The translations under genes were made by a program, and so were the position numbers. Source: JBAXPW01 sp037132015 (GTDB taxonomy: Bacteria > Patescibacteriota > Microgenomatia > UBA1406 > GWC2-37-13). From it: a stretch of 12,387 nt of DNA. The DNA is taken from assembly GCA_037132015.1 (NCBI GenBank), contig JBAXPW010000039.1, forward strand, positions 1 through 12,387. Direction: 5' to 3'. Shown one piece after another: positions 1 through 7,383 of the stretch. Below the pieces are notes generated by a model. The model was not told the origin of the DNA, did not search any database, and saw only the letters and a program-made list of their open reading frames with translations. Every line of letters starts with the position of its first letter. The first letter of the stretch is position 1.

Positions 1-114
1 TTGATCCCTATGTCAAGTCCTTTGAGTTTCAAACCTGTGTTATTGGGGTATATATTGAGTTATTTTTATAAAAAATTATGTACCATGGGATTAGAATTAT
101 CTAGGAATATTTGT
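1..114. other. window edge, no firm gene
   Basis: Nothing can be assigned with confidence. On the plus strand frame 1 is open from the window edge to a TAA at 160-162, but it runs antisense into the end of the membrane-protein gene and has no recognisable motif. On the minus strand, a possible TTG start at 32-30 would open a frame running off the edge (reading MKLKGLDIGI), which could be the first codons of the next gene of the glycosyltransferase operon. Neither is supported beyond being open. Confidence 0.25.
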
Positions 115-501
115 TTACCAAAAAAGAAATGTCAGAACTATAGCTATGATGAGACCTAAATACGAAATACCACATTCATTTAATATCGTTGTGATCCATC
201 CTCCAATCGCAAAAAATAAAAACAATTGAAAAAAGTTAAAGCCAGTAATATTGAGTTGTAAGGAAAGAAAAATAATGATGAGAAGGGATGCGATTGAATA
301 CATCACAACCCAATTAAAATCAAAACAACTGGTTTTTGTTTCTTGAATGCCATAATCTATTGATTGGCTAGTAGATATAGGTATTTCCTCTGTTGGGATT
401 TCTGCCATAGCGTAATTAGTAGGTAAGAGATGAATAAATACAGATATTCCAATAATAAATATAATTACGGAAATGAATAAACGATTGCTATGATTTATCA
501 T
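115..501 (-). CDS. small membrane protein with signal peptide, unknown function
   Basis: A 128-residue protein that I do not recognise. It begins with a hydrophobic segment (about residues 8-27) followed by a plausible signal peptidase I site (AMA before Glu34), then a short polar, Thr/Ser/Glu-rich stretch (34-60), then three closely packed hydrophobic segments (about 64-83, 87-105 and 110-128) that end at the C-terminus. Its one cysteine pair, C59 and C109, is too isolated to interpret. The gene lies 6 bp after the glycosyltransferase stop on the same strand, so the two are probably co-transcribed; a role in cell-envelope glycoconjugates or surface assembly would be a guess from context only. 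The overall shape recalls small accessory membrane proteins, but it lacks the two-helix layout of VirB2-type pilins. Confidence 0.7.
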   Translation of the reverse strand: MINHSNRLFISVIIFIIGISVFIHLLPTNYAMAEIPTEEIPISTSQSIDYGIQETKTSCFDFNWVVMYSIASLLIIIFLSLQLNITGFNFFQLFLFFAIGGWITTILNECGISYLGLIIAIVLTFLFW

Positions 502-507
502 AATAGA

Positions 508-1587
508 TTATGACAGAATATCTAGAATTTGTAGCATTTTATGCCTAAAATCGTCGCTTTGATATTGTTGAATATGTTGTTGAGCTTTTTCTCCGATTTC
601 TTTTCGTAGTGTTGGATTTTGTTCAAGTTGAATAATTTTTTGCGCGATATCGTGAGGATCGTGTGGTTTGATAAAAAGCCCCGTGTCTTTTGCTATTTCA
701 TGAAAAATATCTATATCTGATAAAATGCTTGGTGTTCCTAGCGCTCCTGCTTCGACATATGAATATCCAAAACCCTCGTCATAAGAAGGAAAAATATTAC
801 ACAGTGCATGTTTATATAAACTAATTAAATCTGTATCACTCACATATCCGGGGAATTGAAAAAGAGATTTGTTTTGCACAAACAGGAGAAAATCATATAA
901 ACTTTTGAGTTCAGGATGTATAATTTCTTTGGAATCTTTGAGATCTTCTAATTTTTTTTCAAAAATTTTTCCAACAAACACACAGGGAATGTCTGCAATT
1001 TCAATTGCTTTGGCAAGATTTAGTAGGTTTTTGTTCCATGTAGCATCACCGACATAGAGGAGATAGTTTGGAGTAGATAGTTTGTAATGGGTAGTTTGTT
1101 GTGGGTAGCCTATACCTTCAGAATTAGTATCGTCAATTGTTTTTTCATTTTCCCAGAATGTGTGTGCAAGGGTTGGATGTACGACGTGTATTTTTTCGTT
1201 GGGAATGGTAAGCATCATATGAATATCTTTTTTACTTTGACCCGAGATGGTGATAAATTCATCATAATTTTTTAACAGTCGTTTATTATTCCAGACGCGT
1301 AAATTGCCTCGGATACCAAGTGGAAAATGGTGTGGATATTTTAACAATATGAGATCGAGAATTGATCCAATCTGTCTTTTTGTAAAACGCTTGGTAATGA
1401 AAGGAGGTTGAAGAAAGTTGATAAATGGATTAAACAGAGTGCTGTTATAGGGTACTTTATTAAGATTTTCAATAAATGTAACTTTGTCTGAAAGATTTTC
1501 ACGTAACACTTGCATATAGCGTCCCATTCCTCTAACTTTCCCAGCAGAATCACTAGCTGTGGGATCAAAAATATAGACATTACTCAT
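508..1587 (-). CDS. glycosyltransferase family 4-type (GT-B fold)
   Basis: A 359-residue protein with the two-domain layout of GT-B retaining glycosyltransferases. The N-terminal acceptor domain starts with a beta strand and a glycine-rich segment (residues 16-23, GKVRGMGR). The donor domain begins near residue 174 with YLLYVGDATWNKN, the typical strand-loop carrying the K/N that contacts the nucleotide-sugar phosphates. FPGYVSDTDLISLYKHA (245-261) and FPSYDEGFGYSYVEAGALG (266-284) follow; the latter contains the E-x7-E pair E271/E279 diagnostic of GT4-like enzymes. The length is normal for the family. It probably transfers a hexose (many relatives are mannosyltransferases) onto a cell-surface glycan or lipid carrier at the cytoplasmic membrane; donor and acceptor cannot be read from sequence. 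It is first in a minus-strand operon with the small membrane protein and is divergent from the hydrogenase-like operon. The ATG at 1587 directly follows a -10-like box and has no Shine-Dalgarno sequence. Confidence 0.88.
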   Translation of the reverse strand: MSNVYIFDPTASDSAGKVRGMGRYMQVLRENLSDKVTFIENLNKVPYNSTLFNPFINFLQPPFITKRFTKRQIGSILDLILLKYPHHFPLGIRGNLRVWNNKRLLKNYDEFITISGQSKKDIHMMLTIPNEKIHVVHPTLAHTFWENEKTIDDTNSEGIGYPQQTTHYKLSTPNYLLYVGDATWNKNLLNLAKAIEIADIPCVFVGKIFEKKLEDLKDSKEIIHPELKSLYDFLLFVQNKSLFQFPGYVSDTDLISLYKHALCNIFPSYDEGFGYSYVEAGALGTPSILSDIDIFHEIAKDTGLFIKPHDPHDIAQKIIQLEQNPTLRKEIGEKAQQHIQQYQSDDFRHKMLQILDILS

Positions 1588-1599
1588 AAAATAATTATA
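1588..1599 (-). promoter_or_regulatory. putative -10 box giving a near-leaderless glycosyltransferase mRNA
   Basis: Reading on the minus strand, TATAAT (plus 1594-1599) stands only six bases upstream of the glycosyltransferase ATG at 1587. Transcription started at the usual distance from this box would begin at or within a few bases of the start codon. I could not find a convincing -35 hexamer at 16-18 bp, so the assignment rests on the -10 box and the absence of any ribosome binding site. Confidence 0.35.
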
Positions 1600-1642
1600 T
1601 ACTTATTTTTGTATAGTAAGAGGATAGATTCATTTGGAATGA

Positions 1643-1662
1643 AGGATCATTATTATGATCCT
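1643..1662. promoter_or_regulatory. perfect palindrome, candidate operator
   Basis: AGGATCATTATTATGATCCT forms two perfect 8-bp arms around a 4-bp centre (TATT). It lies between the divergent glycosyltransferase and hydrogenase-like transcription units, directly upstream of the CTGACA direct repeat and about 20 bp before the -35 box of the operon promoter. No T-run follows, and both flanking genes read away from it, so it fits an operator for a dimeric regulator better than a terminator. The binding factor is unknown. Confidence 0.5.
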
Positions 1663-1677
1663 GACAAAATTCTGACA
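1661..1677 (+). promoter_or_regulatory. CTGACA-N5-CTGACA direct repeat, candidate response-regulator box
   Basis: Two identical hexamers CTGACA (1661-1666 and 1672-1677) are separated by AAATT, an 11-bp period that places both on the same face of the helix. The second copy ends six bases before the -35 box of the operon promoter. PhoB/PhoP/PmrA-type (OmpR-family) response regulators are known to bind direct repeats of 6-7 bp with exactly this period, often overlapping or abutting the -35 region as activators. The same repeat with the same spacing occurs at 9964-9980 on the other strand. Confidence 0.5.
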
Positions 1678-1683
1678 TTCCGC

Positions 1684-1711
1684 TTGATTTATGATACGAA
1701 TTTTGTATAAT
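1684..1711 (+). promoter_or_regulatory. sigma70-type promoter of the hydrogenase-like operon
   Basis: TTGATT (1684-1689), a 16-bp spacer and a consensus TATAAT (1706-1711). Predicted transcription start is near 1718, leaving an untranslated leader of about 68 bases before the ATG at 1786. It is the only good promoter upstream of the six-gene operon, whose internal junctions leave no room for others. Confidence 0.65.
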
Positions 1712-1785
1712 CAAATTTTCGCAGTTCTCGATCCCTTCTTTTTAAAAGTGAGTGAATCGACGCAAAATAAATTGCGTTGAAAACT

Positions 1786-2301
1786 ATGTTTCAATTCACA
1801 AAAGTTGCTTTTACCAAACCAACGGTTATTCCAGAGAGCATTTTGGCATCAGTTGAAGATGTAACAACCATAAAAGAAAAACTCTCCCGCAATATATTAG
1901 ATGTGTTTAATGGATCTTTAGCAATTCGTGAAGTTGATGCAGGAGGAACAAACGCGGAAGAACACGAATTAACTTCATTGAGTAACTGTTTTTACGATTC
2001 AGAACGATTTGGCATTCACTTTGTAGCATCGCCACGACATGCAGATATGCTTATGGTTACCGGACCCGCAAGTCGCAATATGGCATACGCATTAAAAGCG
2101 ACATATGAAGCGACACCATCCCCAAAGATAGTTGTTGCAGTTGGTGATGACGCGATAGATGGTGGTATATTTAAAGGCTCGTATGCAGTATATGATGGGA
2201 TTCACAATGTGATACCTGTTCATTTCCAAATTCCGGGTGATCCACCAACTCCAACACAGATACTGGTAAGTCTTTTACATATTCTTGAAATAATCAAATG
2301 A
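1786..2301 (+). CDS. hyfI: NuoB/HyfI-like small subunit lacking all cluster-ligand cysteines
   Basis: A 171-residue homologue of the small subunit of group 4 hydrogenases and of NuoB of Complex I, the protein that normally carries the terminal [4Fe-4S] cluster next to the large subunit. Family signatures are strong: SLAIREVDAGG (residues 44-54), ERFGIHFVASPRHADML (73-89), VTGP (91-94), PKIVVAVGD (113-121), DGGIF (125-129) and IPGDPPTP (149-156). The four ligand cysteines are all replaced: C-x-x-C by T55 and E58, the GDC cysteine by D122, and the GCPP cysteine by D152. The only cysteine, C68, is not at a ligand position. The cluster should therefore be absent, although the fold looks intact. 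The ATG at 1786 is preferred over a TTG at 1777; no Shine-Dalgarno sequence is visible. Its TGA overlaps the hyfB start. Being first in the operon, before the membrane subunits, is unlike the usual position after the large subunit. Confidence 0.9.
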   Translation: MFQFTKVAFTKPTVIPESILASVEDVTTIKEKLSRNILDVFNGSLAIREVDAGGTNAEEHELTSLSNCFYDSERFGIHFVASPRHADMLMVTGPASRNMAYALKATYEATPSPKIVVAVGDDAIDGGIFKGSYAVYDGIHNVIPVHFQIPGDPPTPTQILVSLLHILEIIK

Positions 2302-4349
2302 TGTTACTTATTCAATCACTTATTTTTGGCGCTATTTTTCTTTTTATCTGTGGTGCACTATCAGGGATTGTGTTGTATAAAAAGCAAAAAATTGCCCATA
2401 TATTAGGAAGTGGATTTGCAATTATTGCATCAGCGTTTGCACTAATCGCCTCACTTATTGGAATGATATCAAAGACCGATATCAGATTTTCATTTATTGG
2501 AGGCGAAGTAATTTTGCCCGTAACGATGAAGATAGATTCACTCGCATTCTTTTATATTTTGGTCATTTCTCTTATTGGATTACTTGCTTCTCTATATGGA
2601 TATAGATATATGAAGCATTATATGAGAGATTATAATCTTGGTGTTTTTTCTTTTTTTTACAATCTTTTTCTTCTTTCAATGATATTGGTAGTTACTGCTT
2701 CAAATATAATTTACTTTCTATTTGTGTGGGAGCTTATGTCGCTTTTTTCATTGTTTCTTGTGGTTTTTGAATACAAAAATTATGACACCGTTCGTGCAGG
2801 AATTGTTTATTTTATTTTGACACATGTTGCCACAGCTTTTATTACAGCGGGATTTTTTATTTTGTATACCTCATCAGGAAGTATTTACTTTATTGATATT
2901 CAATCTTCGATGGTGTCAATTCCATCAATGCTAAAAAATATTGTGTTTGTGTGTTTTTTGATAGGGTTTGGTACGAAAGCAGGAATTATTCCTATACATA
3001 TTTGGTTGCCTCGTGCTCATAGCGTAGCGCCTTCACATGTGTCTTCTCTTATGTCTGGAGTGATGATCAAACTTGGTATTTTTATGATGATACGGATGTT
3101 TTTTGATGTTATGCCAACACCTCTATTATGGTGGGGAATTGTTATTTTATTACTTGGATCTGCGTCATCAATTCTTGGAGTGTTATATGCACTGGCTGAG
3201 CATGATATTAAGCGATTGTTGGCGTTTCATAGTATTGAAAATATTGGTATCATTCTTCTTGGAATGGGAAGTAGTTTGATATTTGCATCACTGGGACAAT
3301 TTGTTCTGATGCATCTATGTTTGGTTGCTAGTCTTTTTCATACTTTAAATCATGCAGTATTTAAATCATTATTATTCTTGAGTGCAGGTTCTGTGATATC
3401 GGAGACTCATACAAGGAATATTGAGGAATATGGCGGTCTAATAAAACGAATGCCATATACTGCATTATTTTTTCTGATAGCAAGTATTGCTATTTCGGGA
3501 CTACCTCCCTTTAATGGATTTGCAAGTGAATGGATCACATATCAAGGGTTATTTCAGGGAATTTTGAATCAAACGTTGGGAATAAAAGTAGTTTTTATAA
3601 TTGCTATTACAAGTCTTGCTTTTACTGGTGGTTTGGCTTCGGCATGTTTTGTAAAAGTATTTGGTATTACATTCCTTGCGAGACCTCGATCAAAGGAAAG
3701 TAAAGAAGCACATGAGTCGGGTTGGCAAATGATTATACCTATGGGAATTCTTGCATTTTTTTGTCTTATTTTTGGTATTGGAGCAACCTATATAACAGGA
3801 TTTTTGGCTGATGTGGTAGATAAGATCTCACCTATAAATAGTGGTTCAGAATTGTGGACGACAGATATGGGAGTATATTTGACACAATCAAACGCTACAT
3901 TTTATAATCCTCTTTTTGTTTTTTTTGCCATACTGATAGCTATTGCGATCACCTATGGATTAGTCCATCTTATTAGTGGAAAAAATAGAGAAATAAAAGA
4001 TATTACATGGAACTGTGGTTTTGAGTATATGACGCCACGAGGCGAGATAACTGCAACGGGATTTGCGCGATCAATCATCCTTATTTTTAAGGGTATTTTT
4101 AGACCGACTAAACAAAGTTCAATCGAATATGTTGATGCAAATTCTCATAATAAGTATCTTGCAAAATCAAAAACTGTAGTTCTCAATACAATGAATGTAT
4201 ACGAAGCATATTTTTATAGGCCTGTTGATCGAGGTTTGCGTATGATCTCGAAGAGGTTTAAGTCTTTACAAACAGGTAATATCAATGCTTATCTGTTATA
4301 TATTTTTATTACCTTGATCTGTGTTCTTATATGGGTCAGGTATTCATAA
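2298..4349 (+). CDS. hyfB: HyfB-like antiporter-type membrane subunit
   Basis: A 683-residue, roughly 16-helix membrane protein of the HyfB/HycC class of the Mrp/NuoL-type antiporter family, close to the usual family length. The proton-antiporter core spans about residues 120-420: VWELMSLFSLFLVVFE with E145, GTKAGIIPIHIWLP with K227, APSHVSSLMSGVMIKLGI with K258, a DIKRLLAFHSIENIGI motif (303-317), HAVFKSLLF with K356, and GLPPFNGFASEW (401-412). The lysine and glutamate residues known to form the proton path in this family are thus retained. The C-terminal segment WNCGFEYMTPRGEITATGF (about 571-589) is the conserved HyfB tail. Its ATG overlaps the upstream TGA (ATGA), a sign of translational coupling; a second ATG follows at 2301. 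It would sit in the membrane arm and move H+ or Na+. Confidence 0.95.
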   Translation: MMLLIQSLIFGAIFLFICGALSGIVLYKKQKIAHILGSGFAIIASAFALIASLIGMISKTDIRFSFIGGEVILPVTMKIDSLAFFYILVISLIGLLASLYGYRYMKHYMRDYNLGVFSFFYNLFLLSMILVVTASNIIYFLFVWELMSLFSLFLVVFEYKNYDTVRAGIVYFILTHVATAFITAGFFILYTSSGSIYFIDIQSSMVSIPSMLKNIVFVCFLIGFGTKAGIIPIHIWLPRAHSVAPSHVSSLMSGVMIKLGIFMMIRMFFDVMPTPLLWWGIVILLLGSASSILGVLYALAEHDIKRLLAFHSIENIGIILLGMGSSLIFASLGQFVLMHLCLVASLFHTLNHAVFKSLLFLSAGSVISETHTRNIEEYGGLIKRMPYTALFFLIASIAISGLPPFNGFASEWITYQGLFQGILNQTLGIKVVFIIAITSLAFTGGLASACFVKVFGITFLARPRSKESKEAHESGWQMIIPMGILAFFCLIFGIGATYITGFLADVVDKISPINSGSELWTTDMGVYLTQSNATFYNPLFVFFAILIAIAITYGLVHLISGKNREIKDITWNCGFEYMTPRGEITATGFARSIILIFKGIFRPTKQSSIEYVDANSHNKYLAKSKTVVLNTMNVYEAYFYRPVDRGLRMISKRFKSLQTGNINAYLLYIFITLICVLIWVRYS

Positions 4350-4350
4350 T

Positions 4351-5280
4351 ATGATTATTGTTGTTTTGTTATTTCAGATTTTATTTATTCCTCTTTTTTC
4401 ACCATTACTTATTGGTGTTATACGGAGAATAAAAGCTCGCATGCAGAACCGTCAAGGTGCTTCGATAATTCAACCTTATTATGATCTTTGGAAATTATTT
4501 CAAAAGGATGAGGTTATTTCAAAGGATGCTTCATGGATATTTAGATTTGCGCCATATGTGATATTTGCAATCAGTATCATTCTTCCTTTGGGCATTCCAG
4601 TTATTTCAACTATATCACTATTTTCTTTTATGGGAGATTTTTTGGTCATTATTTATTTAGTAGCACTGATGACTTTTATTCTTGCGCTTGCTGGAATTGA
4701 TGTAGGAAGCGCCTTTGGAGGCTTTGGATCAAGTCGTGAGATGACTATTACCGCAATCACAGAAGGAGCATTTGTTTTTTCCATTCTTCCTGTTGTAATT
4801 TTTACCAGCTCTTCAAATATATCTTCAATAATTGTTTTGTTTCAATCAAACTCTATCAATGGACTATTGCCACTATCATTAGCTTTTGTAACTTTTTTGA
4901 CAGTGCTTTTAGCAGAATCAAAACGATTTCCTTTTGATAATCCAGCTACTCATCTTGAATTAACTATGATTCATGAAGCTATGATTCTTGAGTATTCGGG
5001 TAAGAGACTTGCTTTGGTAGAATGGGCTTCTGCGAACAAAACGCTTTTTTTTATTGTCTTAGGAATGAATCTATATTTTCCATGGAGTTTATCTTCAAAT
5101 ACAGATCCGATCCTGTTGTTCTATAGTTTTTTGATGCTATTGATTAAAATATTAGTTGTTGCTATGTTTGTTGGATTGATAGAATCATCTATTGCTAAAT
5201 TTCGTTTTTTTAGATTACCGGATATATTGCTAACTGCATATATATTGGGAGTTATTGCATTGATAATGGTTGCATTATAA
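4351..5280 (+). CDS. hyfC: HyfC-like (NuoH-type) membrane subunit
   Basis: A 309-residue, about eight-helix protein of the NuoH/HyfC/HycD family, which joins the membrane arm to the NuoB/NuoD-like module. Conserved blocks are all present: ARMQNRQGASIIQPYYDLWKLF (29-50), AGIDVGSAFGGFGSSREM (114-131), and PFDNPATHLELTMIHEAMILEYSG (194-217). Charged residues of the E-channel type are kept (E130, E138, E189, E204, E210, E214). In Complex I this subunit forms part of the quinone chamber and the start of the proton path; in group 4 hydrogenases it does the coupling without quinone. The ATG at 4351, one base after the hyfB stop, is preferred; a GTG at 4321 would add ten residues that overlap hyfB. 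Confidence 0.95.
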   Translation: MIIVVLLFQILFIPLFSPLLIGVIRRIKARMQNRQGASIIQPYYDLWKLFQKDEVISKDASWIFRFAPYVIFAISIILPLGIPVISTISLFSFMGDFLVIIYLVALMTFILALAGIDVGSAFGGFGSSREMTITAITEGAFVFSILPVVIFTSSSNISSIIVLFQSNSINGLLPLSLAFVTFLTVLLAESKRFPFDNPATHLELTMIHEAMILEYSGKRLALVEWASANKTLFFIVLGMNLYFPWSLSSNTDPILLFYSFLMLLIKILVVAMFVGLIESSIAKFRFFRLPDILLTAYILGVIALIMVAL

Positions 5281-5298
5281 TGGTTGGATATTGAATAT

Positions 5299-5943
5299 AT
5301 GGAACAGATATTTATCACACTTGAGGGGTTGTTATTTACAACTATTATTTTTATGAATTTGGTTCGTAAAAATAGATATCAGGTTGTATTATATTTTATA
5401 CAATCGATGGCTTTGGTTGGATTATTATTTTCTGAAGGAATAGAACGTAATTCATTAGAGCTAAAAGCTGTAGCTGTACTGGTATGTGCATTAAAAGTTG
5501 TGTTTGCGCCATATTTTTTCTATCGTTCTGCAAAGAATAGTAGATTAAATTTAATGACAACAACCTATTTAAACATTCCAATGACATTAAGCGCAATTGT
5601 ATTGATAATATTTTTCTGCAATTCTACTATATTTGAACCTTTACAGGTATTTTCGATATATGGACCTAAGATTTCTACGATGCTTTTTAGTTCGATCTTT
5701 TTGTCAATTTTTATTTTGATAAATAGAAAAGGGGCACTTTCTCAAATTATAGGTATTTTATCAGTGGAAAATTCAATCGTTGCTTTAGGTTTCTTTATGG
5801 GGCTCAATCAAACCTTAGCAATTGAAGTTGGAATCCTTTTTGATGTGCTTGTATGGATTGTGTTAGCGATCTTTTTTATTGAAATAATCTACAAACATCT
5901 TGGATCTGTTAATGTTACTGATCTAAATAAATTAAAGAAGTAA
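5299..5943 (+). CDS. hyfE: HyfE-like (NuoK-type) membrane subunit
   Basis: A 214-residue, about seven-helix protein matching HyfE of hydrogenase-4 in length. The N-terminal half has the family's YFIQSMAL segment and a following LKAVAVLVCALKVVFAPYF helix (about 51-69). The C-terminal half is the NuoK-like part: RKGALSQIIGILSVENSIVALGFFMG and then a VGILFDVLVW segment, with a buried Glu in SVEN and an Asp in FDVL where NuoK-like proteins carry functional acids. It would sit between the HyfC and antiporter subunits. The ATG at 5299 is chosen; a TTG at 5284 would add five residues and leave only three bases after hyfC. Neither has a clear Shine-Dalgarno sequence. It is one of the most AT-rich genes of the operon, with a Lys-rich tail (KLKK) ending one base before hyfF. 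Confidence 0.9.
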   Translation: MEQIFITLEGLLFTTIIFMNLVRKNRYQVVLYFIQSMALVGLLFSEGIERNSLELKAVAVLVCALKVVFAPYFFYRSAKNSRLNLMTTTYLNIPMTLSAIVLIIFFCNSTIFEPLQVFSIYGPKISTMLFSSIFLSIFILINRKGALSQIIGILSVENSIVALGFFMGLNQTLAIEVGILFDVLVWIVLAIFFIEIIYKHLGSVNVTDLNKLKK

Positions 5944-5944
5944 T

Positions 5945-7378
5945 ATGAATATTTTATTGTTATTTTTTACTTATTTTGTTGCTGTTCTACTTATTGTATT
6001 GTTGAAAAAACAGCGAACTGTTGAGGTAATTGCTAGTATTGCAACTGTGATCCAGATATTTTTTGGTGCAACAATTATAAATGAAGTGATTCAAAATAGA
6101 AAATATTTGTATGGATATTTTTTAGTTGATAGTTTCTCTGCTTTACTATTGGGGATTACATTGTTATTAGGTTGCATCGTTACTCTATATGCCATCGGTT
6201 ATTTAAGAGCAGAAATAGTGAAAAAAATTATTTCCTATCAAAGAGCATGGCAATGTTATATTCTTCTTCAGATATTTTTGCTTTTGATTTGTCTTGCTCT
6301 TACAACTACTTTACCTATTGTAATGTGGATTGCAATAGAAGGTACTACTTTAGCCACTGTATTTCTTATAAATTTTTTTCAAAGACCAAATGATGTAGAA
6401 GCATCATGGAAATTTCTCATCATAAATACGCTTGGTCTATTAATGGCATTACTTGGTACATTCCTTTTTTCTGCAGTAACCAAAGGAGATGATGTAATCA
6501 CTTGGAGTTCATTAATTAAAATGAGTCCAAACATAGATCAGACTTTTATAAAATATGCATTTGTTTTTATATTGATTGGATATGGTACAAAGATGGGATT
6601 ATTTCCTTTACATACATGGAAGCCAGATGCATATAATAAGGGACCAATTCCATTTGTCGCATTACTTTCAACAGTATTACTTAATGTTGCTTTGTATGCA
6701 ATACTACGGTTTAAAGTAATTGTTGATTTCAATCAAGGAAGTCATTTTACCTCTACATTATTTATCTTTTTTGGAGTTGTATCTCTAGTGTTTGCGTCAG
6801 CAGTTTTATTTACTCAAAATAATTTTAAGAGATTTTTTGCATATTCTAGTATAGAAAATGCAGGGTTATTACTTCTTGCATTTGGATTTGGTCAAATGGG
6901 AGTAATTGCTGGATTATTGCACATTATTTATCATTCTTTAAGTAAATCAATGATGTTTCTTGTAGCAGGAAATATTGGATTAAAATATAGCTCGTCTTTT
7001 GTGAAAGATGTGCGTGATATGGTGCATAAATTACCGGTTACATCATTACTTTTCATAGTGGGATTTCTATCTCTTACTGGTGTTCCGCCATTTGGCATAT
7101 TTTTTTCAGAGTTATCTATTTTGATGAGTGGGTTTCGTGATTATCCAGTGGTGGTAGTTATAAGTATGTGTGCATTAATACTGGTATTTATTGGATTTTT
7201 CCGTATTACATTTTCAATGGTATTTGGACATTCTTCTGAGGATATTAGAGCTGGAGAAGCAAACTTATGGACAATTTTTCCTTTAGTAATACTTGTTGGA
7301 ATTCTTATTGTTTTTAGTATATATTTGCCAACAATGATTATCACGCTTATTAATCAATCACAAATTATTCTTCAATAA
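5945..7378 (+). CDS. hyfF: HyfF-like antiporter-type membrane subunit
   Basis: A 477-residue, about 14-helix NuoL/M/N-type protein of the HyfF class, slightly short compared with E. coli HyfF but complete. The core shows WIAIEGTTLATVFLI (E132), GYGTKMGLFPLHTW (K216, H223), NNFKRFFAYSSIENAG (K295, E304), HSLSKSMMFLVAGNIG (K335), and LTGVPPFGIFFSE (377-389). The segment after the HTW motif is unusual: family members normally read W-L-P-D-A-H-S-E-A-P-S-P, while this protein has WKPDAYNKGPIP (225-236), changing the conserved His to Tyr and the Glu to Lys. Translation probably relies on coupling, with one base between the hyfE stop and this ATG. It would provide a second ion path next to HyfB. Confidence 0.93.
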   Translation: MNILLLFFTYFVAVLLIVLLKKQRTVEVIASIATVIQIFFGATIINEVIQNRKYLYGYFLVDSFSALLLGITLLLGCIVTLYAIGYLRAEIVKKIISYQRAWQCYILLQIFLLLICLALTTTLPIVMWIAIEGTTLATVFLINFFQRPNDVEASWKFLIINTLGLLMALLGTFLFSAVTKGDDVITWSSLIKMSPNIDQTFIKYAFVFILIGYGTKMGLFPLHTWKPDAYNKGPIPFVALLSTVLLNVALYAILRFKVIVDFNQGSHFTSTLFIFFGVVSLVFASAVLFTQNNFKRFFAYSSIENAGLLLLAFGFGQMGVIAGLLHIIYHSLSKSMMFLVAGNIGLKYSSSFVKDVRDMVHKLPVTSLLFIVGFLSLTGVPPFGIFFSELSILMSGFRDYPVVVVISMCALILVFIGFFRITFSMVFGHSSEDIRAGEANLWTIFPLVILVGILIVFSIYLPTMIITLINQSQIILQ

Positions 7379-7383
7379 TAAAT

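Noticed and set aside
1643..1662. Rho-independent terminator
   Set aside because: No T-run follows the palindrome on either strand and both neighbouring genes read away from it.
4321..4350. GTG start for hyfC at 4321
   Set aside because: It would add ten residues overlapping hyfB; the ATG at 4351, one base after the hyfB stop, matches family N-termini and the spacing of the other junctions.
2298..5943. Alternative genetic code with TGA as sense (Gracilibacteria or SR1 type)
   Set aside because: The small-subunit gene ends with a TGA that overlaps the next start in the normal way, and no gene needs TGA read-through.
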